Part shown: positions 1-7,236 of the stretch, one piece after another
How the letters are laid out: every line of letters begins with the position of its first letter
Position numbering within the stretch: position 1 is the first letter of the stretch
DNA from: Tritrichomonas foetus
Taxonomy: Eukaryota; Parabasalia; Tritrichomonadida; Tritrichomonadidae
Assembly (NCBI GenBank): GCA_001839685.1
Contig: MLAK01001382.1
Span: 1 to 10,169 of the forward strand
Direction of reading: 5' to 3'
Length of the DNA: 10,169 nt
Translations under genes and position numbers: made by a program
The notes under the pieces: model-generated
What the model saw: the letters and a program-made list of their open reading frames with translations, nothing else
Told to the model about the DNA's origin: nothing
Databases searched by the model: none

Positions 1-117
1 CACACATAAACACAGGATTTATTCCTGGAGTTTTTTTAGTCAAGTATACAAATATTTGACAAGATATTTAGGTTTTTAAGTAAAAATTAATTTCTATCTG
101 TAACGTACAGAAGGTGA

Positions 118-1301
118 ATTTTAGTGATTACTTATATTGAAAAATTGAGAGTTTGGATACAAGAAAAACACTTCACCAGAAAATGCCCTCACAATTTTTT
201 TGAAAACGCTATTATAAAAAAGTTCAGCCCTAATGTGAATACTTTGAATATTTTTTGACTTGTTATTTGGCCTTATATGTTCACAGTAAATCTGATTGAA
301 CTTTATTCCCTTCTATAATGAAATGATTTGAAAATAACTGACTGATTCTGAATCAATGATTCAGTAAAACTGAACCTAATCTTGTACAGATATTTTTATT
401 TTGATAGATCGACCAATGTGTTGTTGCCATTGTCAAAATTTCTAATTGACCGATAGGATATTCAAAAAATTGTAAATGATTGAAAATTGTGTCAGATATT
501 TTTATTAAATGACATCAAGTATAAATTAATTTCTCTTCAATAATCCGGGATCGAATCTGTGAGTGCCATTATGAATAGATTTCTTGATTTATGATCAATT
601 TGAATTTACAGAACTTGTTCAGAAAATTTTCTTGATCAAAATTCTTGACGACAGTTCATTTTTCCAAATTAATTTTCAACCATTGTTATTTCAATCACCT
701 TTAATAACAACTGACAGTGTTTCAAGCTCACAAAGAAACTCTGTTTTTCGTATAATGTGAGTTGAAAAAAATTGTTTTCTATAAGAATCAACTTTTATCA
801 CTGCCTTATATCGATATGGTTTATCAGGCAGGAAAACAACTTTTCCGGTTTATCCACATAAAAATGAATATTCATCATTTGATTTTTATGAATTTCATAC
901 TCCTGATATTTTAAAAAAGGAAAAAGAAATAAAGCATAATCTATTTGATATTCAAGAACACTATAACGATATTCGACATATATCTAAAGGAAGAGAAGAA
1001 ATAGAAAACGATGAAAAACTTATTGAAAACACAATTCGTCTACCATTTTCTTTTAACTTCTTAAAATATTTTATTTCAAAAGCAAAAAGTTTCAAAACTT
1101 TTCATTTTTCATTCTAATGAATCTTGAAGATTCGAAAACAAATGCAAATGTTTATTTAGGACTTGATTTAGAAAACTTTTTTGTTGTCACCATGAAATAA
1201 ATGAAAATTATAAAGACATATCTATTGAATGTAAGAAGAAAATAAGCAAAATTCATTGGAAAATAAGCTCTATGTTCATAATCAATTGGCAAAGTATATA
1301 G
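118..1301 (+). pseudogene. Decayed protein-coding gene, family not identified
   Basis: The plus strand holds a coding-like signal scattered over three frames. The best piece is 785-1117, 110 codons with no stop and no ATG; it contains segments such as SSFDFYEFHTPDILKKEKE and NTIRLPFSFNFLKYFISKAK. The same frame is coding-like upstream from 581, interrupted by TGA at 758-760 and TAA at 782-784. Downstream the signal moves to a second frame (1117-1200, MNLEDSKTNANVYLGLDLEN) and then a third (about 1191-1301, with NYKDISIECKKKISKIHWK). Earlier, 118-258 and 403-454 also read sensibly, but that part has many stops and is weak. I do not recognise the family. The strand-like alternation and an Ile-His-Trp near the end recall a concanavalin A-like (LamG-type) fold, as found in BEACH proteins, but this is only a guess. 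The start is not in view and the gene may begin left of the window. Confidence 0.6.
348..364. repeat. 17-bp near-perfect palindrome
   Basis: Arms CTGAATCA and TGATTCAG match perfectly around a single central A. It lies in the poorly conserved left part of the decayed gene. It could be a binding site or chance in AT-rich DNA; nothing nearby decides. Confidence 0.4.
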
Positions 1302-1626
1302 TAAAAATATTTGCAAATGTAGTGATATAATTATTTTTTTCTTATAAAAAGTTTTATTTCTGATCATCGCCAACATTATTAATTATTCTATAATCACTAA
1401 TAAATCAACTCTGATTTGTGTTGTTGACTAAAAAGTCTAGATCATTTCGAAAATCAACAAAACTTTCATAATAACAAACTGAAATACAAAATGAAAATGA
1501 TAAATCATGATTTATAAGATATATAATATAATAGTTTATACTAAGTCGATTACAGCGAACTAAGTTCAATATATTTCTACTTTCTTTCGAGATAACAAAA
1601 AAAGAAAGAAAAATATGAACATTTTA
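1302..1626. other. Intergenic, between a decayed gene and the 3' end of the ARM-protein gene
   Basis: AT-rich DNA with no open frame that reads like protein. It holds a perfect 16-bp palindrome at 1500-1515 (ATAAATCA/TGATTTAT) and an 8-bp inverted repeat TTTCTTTC (1581-1588) with GAAAGAAA (1604-1611). The ARM-protein gene ends at its right edge, where its TAG is followed at once by TAAA on the minus strand, which fits the known trichomonad UAAA polyadenylation signal. Confidence 0.45.
1623..1626 (-). promoter_or_regulatory. TAAA poly(A) signal after the TAG stop
   Basis: On the minus strand the stop TAG is followed directly by TAAA. In Trichomonas vaginalis UAAA at or near the stop codon is the reported polyadenylation signal. 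The assignment by position is inference. Confidence 0.4.
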
Positions 1627-3132
1627 CTATTGTGCTAATTCCTGCTCTATTTCCTGCATAATTTGTGCCACGTACATCGACTTCTCTTTTACGAGACCCG
1701 TTTCAAGCTCACCAAGCTCTTGGAGTCTGTCGTTCAAATCACTATTTAACAAATCAGTGAAAAATTCACCACATTTGCTGATATTCATTTGAGTGTATCT
1801 TAAAAATCGTGTCAGTGTGTCCAAACATCTCAAAATAACCAAACTCACGCCACATCCAAGCATTGTCACCAAAATATCAATAATATGATCATCCATGAAA
1901 AGTGGTAAATTCTGTGATGGTGTGAAAAGTATCATAGTAGACAAGAAAAAGGAAGCTTCTTTCATGACTTCGAAATTAGATTGAGTGGCGATATCAATCA
2001 CACCCGTCACAAATTCACGATTGAAGTATTGAATAACTTCACTTGTCATGTTTTCAAGGAGATTTGATAATACCCAGAATGAATCAGCTGCATATTCAGT
2101 GTGAAGCAAAGGAACCAAAATTTGCAAAATTCCATCATTGAGTAAATCTTTCACTTGACAAGGTTGGGCAACACTTAAATTGCCAATCAAGCGCAAGGCA
2201 GGTCCAATTAAAACATCATCTTTTAACATTTCAACAGAAAGCTTGAAAAGACCTACGTCATAATAATTGAAAATAATTGTATTGTATTGATTTGACATTT
2301 CTACAAAACAATCAACAATTCTGGCAATTGAAGTTCTATCTTGAAGTTTCAAAAGTTGAGAAAGTGGTTCAACTGTTGCGATCAAAATCTCACTAGATAT
2401 TGCAGTATTGTTGGAAAATATAGCTAAAAGTGCATCACAACATGCTTGCGTTAATTCTAGCGAACGCTCAGTTAATGCAAGGTCAATCAAAATTCGATGA
2501 ATTTCCATCGACAAAATAGCGTCTCTTGCATACGCAGAACTACTGGAAAAAACAGCAACTGTAGTGATAGTCTTAATAATGATTTCTGATGAATCACTTT
2601 CAAAGAAATTCAAAAATTGAAATATCAATCCATCAACAAAAGATTCCTGAAGGTTTCCGCAGTGTGGAAAAATCGCTACTGTTAGAATTAAAAGCTGCAG
2701 ACAAATATCGTTTGAAATATCGTTGTTAAAACAATCGACAATTGTATCGACGACATCTTGCGAACTTAAAAGTATTTTTAAGAGGCGGGGCGAATTCATG
2801 GACACCTCGCAAATACTTTTTACTGTAATTGAAATTTCCTGGAGATTGTTATTTCGTAATATTTCGATTAATTTCGATGGCTCCAAAAACGGGAAATTCG
2901 AAGAGTCGACTAAGTTTCCGTGCGACATTTGGGCGGAGTTTAGGTTTGGATTCTGCATGAGACCGGCGATTGTGACTCGATTTATGTGTCGTAAATTTAA
3001 TGTTCGTGAATTTCGTTCGCGCGCAAGCTGCTCTTGATAGCGGGATAAGTCGGCACTGGAATTTGAGAGTGAGCTGAAGCTATCACGGCGCATGTTTTCG
3101 TCTTCGAATTGGATGCTTGTGCTGCGTTGCAT
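1627..3132 (-). CDS. Importin-alpha-like armadillo-repeat protein
   Basis: A 501-residue protein made almost entirely of paired amphipathic helices, typical of an ARM solenoid (about residues 80-475). The stretch 311-360, with PALRLIGNLS and the segment WVLSNLLEN (W353, N357), matches the W...N pattern that importin-alpha uses to hold nuclear localisation signals; most other repeats lack that Trp. The N-terminus (31-52, RYQEQLARERNSRTLNLRHINR) resembles an importin-beta-binding domain but has few consecutive basic residues. Residues 462-501 are charged and helical. Importin-alpha proteins carry cargo into the nucleus with importin-beta; length near 500 is usual for the family. The ATG at 3132 is the only sensible start. 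The 5' third is clearly richer in G+C than the rest. The gene is divergent from the small secreted-protein gene. It could instead be a diverged ARM adaptor that no longer binds signals; the fold is sure, the transport role is not. Confidence 0.82.
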   Translation of the reverse strand: MQRSTSIQFEDENMRRDSFSSLSNSSADLSRYQEQLARERNSRTLNLRHINRVTIAGLMQNPNLNSAQMSHGNLVDSSNFPFLEPSKLIEILRNNNLQEISITVKSICEVSMNSPRLLKILLSSQDVVDTIVDCFNNDISNDICLQLLILTVAIFPHCGNLQESFVDGLIFQFLNFFESDSSEIIIKTITTVAVFSSSSAYARDAILSMEIHRILIDLALTERSLELTQACCDALLAIFSNNTAISSEILIATVEPLSQLLKLQDRTSIARIVDCFVEMSNQYNTIIFNYYDVGLFKLSVEMLKDDVLIGPALRLIGNLSVAQPCQVKDLLNDGILQILVPLLHTEYAADSFWVLSNLLENMTSEVIQYFNREFVTGVIDIATQSNFEVMKEASFFLSTMILFTPSQNLPLFMDDHIIDILVTMLGCGVSLVILRCLDTLTRFLRYTQMNISKCGEFFTDLLNSDLNDRLQELGELETGLVKEKSMYVAQIMQEIEQELAQ

Positions 3133-3460
3133 TGATAAAAAAACAACGCTGATTTTGAGAATATATGCACAACTTTTTGAACGATAGCCAATTTTTTGTG
3201 ATGATTTTCAATATAGATAGTTTATTAAAAAGTCATATAATCTCCTCAAAATAATTTGTGCAATCATATCAAAAAGATGATGAAACACTTATATGGTGAA
3301 ATATATAGCCAAAATTATAAAAGAAAAAGTTGTCATATTCAATGATATCACAGTATACTGTTGTGTTCTAATTTGACCTTAAAAATTAACCAATATAATG
3401 ACAGATTTTTTCATTCTCACAATTTGTAAACTTGTTTCATTCATTCATCATCATTAATAA
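3133..3460. promoter_or_regulatory. Divergent intergenic region with promoters for both neighbours
   Basis: This 328-bp gap separates the start codons of two divergent genes, so it should hold both promoters. A perfect 12-bp palindrome, ACAGTATACTGT, lies at 3350-3361. On the left side, upstream of the ARM-protein ATG, I see no good match to the trichomonad initiator (TCA, pyrimidine, then A or T). No other gene or RNA is apparent. Confidence 0.5.
3437..3455 (+). promoter_or_regulatory. Initiator-like TCATT elements before the ATG
   Basis: The sequence just before the ATG at 3461 contains repeated TCAT units, with TCATT at 3437-3441, 3441-3445 and 3451-3455. The known Trichomonas initiator is TCA followed by a pyrimidine and A or T, within about 20 bases of the ATG; the copy at 3451 fits that spacing best. 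Which one is used cannot be told from sequence. Confidence 0.5.
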
Positions 3461-4057
3461 ATGATTTTACTTTTTTCCTTAACAACACTGTGTAAAGCTT
3501 TAAATATTACAGAAATTTTGGATGGATATTGGAATATAACTTCATATCTTATTGATGAATATGGAAGAGAACATTATCAAGATCGAACACATTATGCACT
3601 TAATTTAAAACATAGTCAATCCAATTTTGATCTTTATGGCTTTTTATATACCTTTGTTGATAGAATTCAAAACGATGATGATGTTTCAATCAGATTAGCA
3701 AAAAATGAAAAATATGATAAATCATATTCATTAATGGTTTCATTATCTGAAGTCTCACCATTTACTGAAGTGACATTAATTAATTTTACAATACACCATG
3801 ACCAAATCATCACGGCAACAGGACAAACACTAAATGGAATTCAATACTCGCTTGTAATTTCTGCACCTTTTTATGCAGAATTGACAACTTACGACTTAAA
3901 CACAAACAGAATGGATATGTATCGAATGGTGAAAGCAGAAAAGAAAGGAGCTTTCACGCGATGGCACATTTTACCCTTTGCTTTAACAATTCTATATACA
4001 GTTGCAAAATTTGTTTTTCAACAACAAAAACACGAGGAAATCCACGGACCGTATTGA
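3461..4057 (+). CDS. Small secretory-pathway type I membrane protein, unknown family
   Basis: A 198-residue protein with a short hydrophobic N-terminus (1-14) that looks like a signal peptide, a lumenal or extracellular region (15-165), one predicted transmembrane helix (about 167-186, around ILPFALTILYTVAKFVF) and a 12-residue tail ending HEEIHGPY. Three N-glycosylation sequons are visible: N15, N25 and N108. The lumenal part has beta-like alternation and starts with a Gly-Tyr-Trp (22-24), which recalls the G-x-W of lipocalins, but the resemblance is a short motif only. The protein has one cysteine, inside the signal peptide. Its base composition matches its AT-rich neighbours. The function is unknown; residence in the ER, Golgi or cell surface is the inference. 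The start is supported by the initiator-like element 10 bases upstream. Confidence 0.75.
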   Translation: MILLFSLTTLCKALNITEILDGYWNITSYLIDEYGREHYQDRTHYALNLKHSQSNFDLYGFLYTFVDRIQNDDDVSIRLAKNEKYDKSYSLMVSLSEVSPFTEVTLINFTIHHDQIITATGQTLNGIQYSLVISAPFYAELTTYDLNTNRMDMYRMVKAEKKGAFTRWHILPFALTILYTVAKFVFQQQKHEEIHGPY

Positions 4058-4351
4058 ATTTTTTCCATTTTTCTAATTTCACTTTATTTAAAATGAATAT
4101 CAAACTTGTTTCATAATTTTAATCGAAATATTAGTTGAAAGAATAATACATTGAATGTTCGATTGGACATCAGAATAGATTTTAAAGGAAATCAATTAAA
4201 ATTCCGGTACAATTTCTATCACGTATCACTTTTTGTTTTACAAACTTCTTTTTCCTGGAAGTAAATAAATTCAAATTGAATTTTTGTTAAAATAAAAATA
4301 TTTTTATTTTCTTTTATTTGTATTTTTATTTGATATTCATGTTGTTGTTGT
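4058..4351. other. Intergenic between convergent 3' ends
   Basis: AT-rich gap between the end of the plus-strand membrane-protein gene and the end of the minus-strand surface-protein relic. It contains a long perfect palindrome (listed separately), T-rich runs and a short GTT repeat at 4341-4350. No coding signal was seen. Confidence 0.5.
4289..4310. repeat. 22-bp perfect palindrome
   Basis: Arms AAAATAAAAAT and ATTTTTATTTT are exact reverse complements with no spacer. It sits between two gene ends that point toward each other, so it could fold in either transcript or as a cruciform. Being pure A+T it could also be chance. Confidence 0.5.
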
Positions 4352-5309
4352 TTAAACCATGATACTTTCTTCACTATATAGCGAAGTTGTAGTTGAAGTG
4401 TCTTTCTTCTTCAATAACAGGAAATAAACACACAATAAAATGACAAGTTCAACAATAACCATTACAGAAATGATAATTCCCGCAATTGCGCAAGGACTTA
4501 ATGAATCAGAAGCAGCTTTATATTCTTATGTTGAAACCACTAATTTAGTAATATTCGTTTTATCATCAGTAATACATTCACCACCATAAGCAATTGTAAC
4601 CTTTACTGATCTTAGATTTCCAATCTTCACAATTGTCATCTTATTATTTTCTTCTAAATAACATTCACCTCTGATGTATACATGGATATTCTTGGGTGGA
4701 CAAGGTAAATTTCCAACATAACTTGCTTGTGAATGGAATGAGGAATGATAAGATAAACCAACAGCAACATTTTGGATAATTACATTACCTTCTAATCTTA
4801 ATGAATCAGAAAGTTCTAGATAGATTGTTGAAGTGATATTTGGATTTGTAAATATTGGATGAGTTCCTTGTTCAATTTTCAAATTCTAAACTTCTACCAA
4901 AGTAATAATTGATTATTATTTTTCAATAATTCTTCCAAAATAATCTCTATCTTCTAAAGGTGTTCAAGTTCAACAAAAACTGTTCCATTTCCACAATCAA
5001 TATCCTTAGCACTTTCTTCTTCAGGTTTAATTCCATCAGACGAATTTGATTCAACAATACAAACAAATATCTCATCAAATGTAACATCGTTGATATAACC
5101 ATTAGCACATTCATTATATTTTCCATTTTGATCTTGAGTATAATTGGTTTGACAAGTAGCACAAGAAACAGTTCTCATGATTTCACATAGGCCTCACAAT
5201 TATTATCATCATTTTGATTTGGAAAATTTTCAGGAACAGGATGAATTTCAATGCATTTAATCTCATCTTTGACATCAGAATCTTGTTGTCCCTTTTCACA
5301 TTTACGAAT
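4352..5309 (-). pseudogene. Broken 3' part of a cysteine-containing surface membrane protein
   Basis: Three minus-strand frames together read like the end of a trichomonad type I surface protein. The first (5309-5178) starts RKCEKGQQDSDVKDEIKC; the second (5178-4957) has CATCQTNY and ends in DCGNGTVFVELE; the third (about 4955-4352) carries PCPPKNIHVYIRGECYLEE and then a transmembrane helix (GIIISVMVIVELVILLCVYF), a basic stop-transfer and a short tail ending YSEESIMV. The third frame is cut by two TAA codons (4913-4918), a TAG (4886-4888) and a TAA (4526-4528) just before the membrane segment. The helix and tail resemble those of BspA-like and similar large surface proteins of trichomonads. 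The N-terminal part is missing: the signal stops about 100 bases before the kinase start. No ATG-initiated frame covers it, so I treat it as dead. Confidence 0.75.
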
Positions 5310-5411
5310 TTATTGGTAAATTTAGATTGAAAGTAGCAGACCAATTGTTTAATCAAAAAGTTTCATCCCAATATTCTGTATTTAAACGGTCGAATGCAAA
5401 AAAGCTGAATC

Positions 5412-6344
5412 ATGTTTCAGCCTGATCAAATTGTGTTTGATCGATACAAAGTCATTGAACGAATAGCATTTGGGGCGTTTTCATTAGTTTACCGCGTCAT
5501 CGACCATTCCAACAATCAAATTGTTTGCTTAAAAATAGAAAAAATCGACGAAGATGGCCAAACAATGCTCAAGCACGAGTTTTCGATTGCCAAAAACTTT
5601 AATTCAAATTTTCTCTGCCGAAGCTTCGACTTTTTCGATAATCACGAAATCAAAGGAATGACCATGGAATTGCTTGAAGACAACCTCGCCAACACTCGAC
5701 GAAAAAGGGGAAATCCGCCATCTATTCCAATGCTCACAAATATCGCCCTGCAGTGCCTGAAAGGCTTGAATGAAATGCATGAAAAAAATTTTGTTCATTC
5801 TGATGTAAAACCGTCCAACTTTGCATTTCGTATAATCGAGAATGGAAATGAAAATAAAGATTATTGTATCGTTACATATGATTTTGGATTATCTCAATAT
5901 GATGGTGAAGATTCAAATATCACAGAATATCGGAATAATTTAGTTAGAAACCCTCGGTACTTGTCTTTGGATACGCATAATACAAACAAGTGGACAAAAA
6001 CTGATGATATTTACGCATTGATTTATTCACTCTCTGATTTTTGGAATGATTCACTTCCGTGGGATGGAAGGACCACACATAAACTTGTTTATGAAATAAA
6101 GAATGGCTATGAATTAAAAAAACTGCTTCCAGAAGAACTTCACATTTTAATTGATTCTGTAAAAATGCCAACTTATCAAATCATTGAGAAAGTTGAAGAG
6201 GTTCTTTTAAAAATGAAAAGAAATATTGATCAAGAGCTTCATTATTTATGTGATCCAAAAGATCCTGGATTGAAACCAAAACTCATTAAATATGTATTTG
6301 AAGAAAAAGCTGAGAAGACATTCACCAACCAACACTCTGCTTAA
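5412..6344 (+). CDS. Protein kinase of the CK1/TTBK type
   Basis: A 310-residue serine/threonine kinase, nearly all catalytic domain (about 11-275). Visible motifs are the glycine loop (18-27, IAFGAFSLVY), ATP-anchoring K41 in CLKIEK, the partner E56, the catalytic loop HSDVKPSN (129-136, D131, K133, N136), DFG (157-159), and DDIYALIYSLSDF followed by LPW (198-217). HSDVKP and the DDIYAL...LPW block are typical of the CK1 group, closest to tau-tubulin kinase-like members; the SINAHLG motif of classical CK1 is replaced by LSLDTHNTNKWTKTDD. In the glycine loop the first Gly is Ala19 and the third is Ser24, but all catalytic residues are present, so it is probably active. There is only a short C-terminal tail. 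The ATG at 5412 lies ten residues before the domain. The 5' part is richer in G+C than the 3' half. Substrates are unknown. Confidence 0.93.
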   Translation: MFQPDQIVFDRYKVIERIAFGAFSLVYRVIDHSNNQIVCLKIEKIDEDGQTMLKHEFSIAKNFNSNFLCRSFDFFDNHEIKGMTMELLEDNLANTRRKRGNPPSIPMLTNIALQCLKGLNEMHEKNFVHSDVKPSNFAFRIIENGNENKDYCIVTYDFGLSQYDGEDSNITEYRNNLVRNPRYLSLDTHNTNKWTKTDDIYALIYSLSDFWNDSLPWDGRTTHKLVYEIKNGYELKKLLPEELHILIDSVKMPTYQIIEKVEEVLLKMKRNIDQELHYLCDPKDPGLKPKLIKYVFEEKAEKTFTNQHSA

Positions 6345-6345
6345 A
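6342..6345 (+). promoter_or_regulatory. TAAA overlapping the kinase stop codon
   Basis: The kinase gene stops at TAA immediately followed by A, giving TAAA at the stop. This is the arrangement reported for polyadenylation in Trichomonas. Position and match are seen; function is inference. Confidence 0.4.
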
Positions 6346-6504
6346 ATGAATATATTCGGTAAATTGGGATTTTTATTTTTATTTTTACTCACTAACATAC
6401 ACCAAATTTCTTTGCTTCTCAAGCATGCAAGACAACACAATTTTAAATATCAGGAAAACTACTGAATATTTTCTTGTAAGAGCTTTTCTTAGTGCTTTTT
6501 TCAC

Positions 6505-7108
6505 TCAGGTGGATTCCAAAACATATTGATCAATTTTTTCATTGCATTTTATATGATTCAAAAGCACTGGTGCCAAATAATCCAATGAACCAGTATATTC
6601 ATCAAGTAAATCGCTTTCAAATGATGTTGTGTGGCCATATTCACGGATTTTAACATACTTCGTTGATGTAAATAAAATATTACTTGACATCACATTACGA
6701 TGAATGAAATGTTTTCTTTCTGGAATATATCTAAATCTTAATACAATCTTCGTAATATTGATTGATTTTTCAGTATTGGCTAATTTTGGTATTTCTGATT
6801 CAAGTGTCATTGGTTGATATGGCTATATAATTGATGGGAAATATTTCTTGTTTCCACATTCAAATTCATTATTATAGCCATATAGTTTCAAAATACAAGG
6901 ATGACTAGTATGAGACATAATTTCATATTCACGAAGAAAATTTTGTTGAATTCATGATCTGTTTTATACATTTTTAAAACATATTGTTTTTGTTCGATAA
7001 TCGATTTGCATTTCTTTATGAATTGTCATAACATGATTCATCAATTCGTCTATTTTTTAATGAATTGACTCCTTCTGCTTCTACAAACACTTTTATGAAG
7101 TGACCCAT
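6505..7108 (-). pseudogene. Relic of a second protein kinase (TKL-like)
   Basis: Minus-strand pieces line up in order with a kinase domain. From 7108 an ATG opens MGHFIKVFVEAEG; after frame changes come IIEQKQYVLKMYK (strand 3 with the ATP lysine), then after another shift near 6945 FLREYEIMSHTSHPCILKLY (helix C to strand 4). A TAG at 6823-6825 interrupts the hinge region. The frame goes on to 6505 with HFIHRNVMSSNIL where HRDLKPSNIL is expected, VKIREYG where a DFG is expected, and LDYLAPVLL where APE is expected. The catalytic Asp, the loop Lys and the DFG Asp are all lost, and the C-terminal lobe ends early. The pattern resembles the large TKL-like kinase family of trichomonads. It faces the CK1-type gene tail to tail but is not a copy of it. 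With nonsense, frameshifts and lost motifs together, this is a dead gene, not a pseudokinase. Confidence 0.8.
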
Positions 7109-7236
7109 TGATAAAGATCATGTAAAAATAAAAATATAAATTTCATGCTAATGAATTCAAATCTTGGTGTTTTGGGACAATTCAAAAGAATAAGCGAATT
7201 CAAACTGAGACACTTTAATATCTTTCTTTCCAATAA

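Noticed and set aside
1152..1376. Minus-strand open frame of 74 codons
   Set aside because: It opposes the 3' part of the decayed plus-strand gene, and its hydrophobic look comes from AT-rich sequence.
2723..3037. Plus-strand open frame of 104 codons
   Set aside because: It is antisense to the ARM-protein gene, shows no family features and its composition follows the opposite strand.
4352..4882. Reading TAA as an amino acid (alternative code) to join the surface-protein pieces
   Set aside because: Intact genes in the window end with TAA, TAG and TGA in the ordinary way, and the pieces also need frameshifts.
6388..6402. ACTAACATACACC, similar to the trichomonad intron 3' motif ACTAACACACAG
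   Set aside because: It lacks the terminal AG and has no partner GTATGT-like donor; it lies after a finished gene.
6817..6883. 11-bp inverted repeat ATATGGCTATA/TATAGCCATAT
   Set aside because: Both arms fall in the kinase relic's coding text (the LYGY and PYQP parts), so a chance match is the simpler reading.
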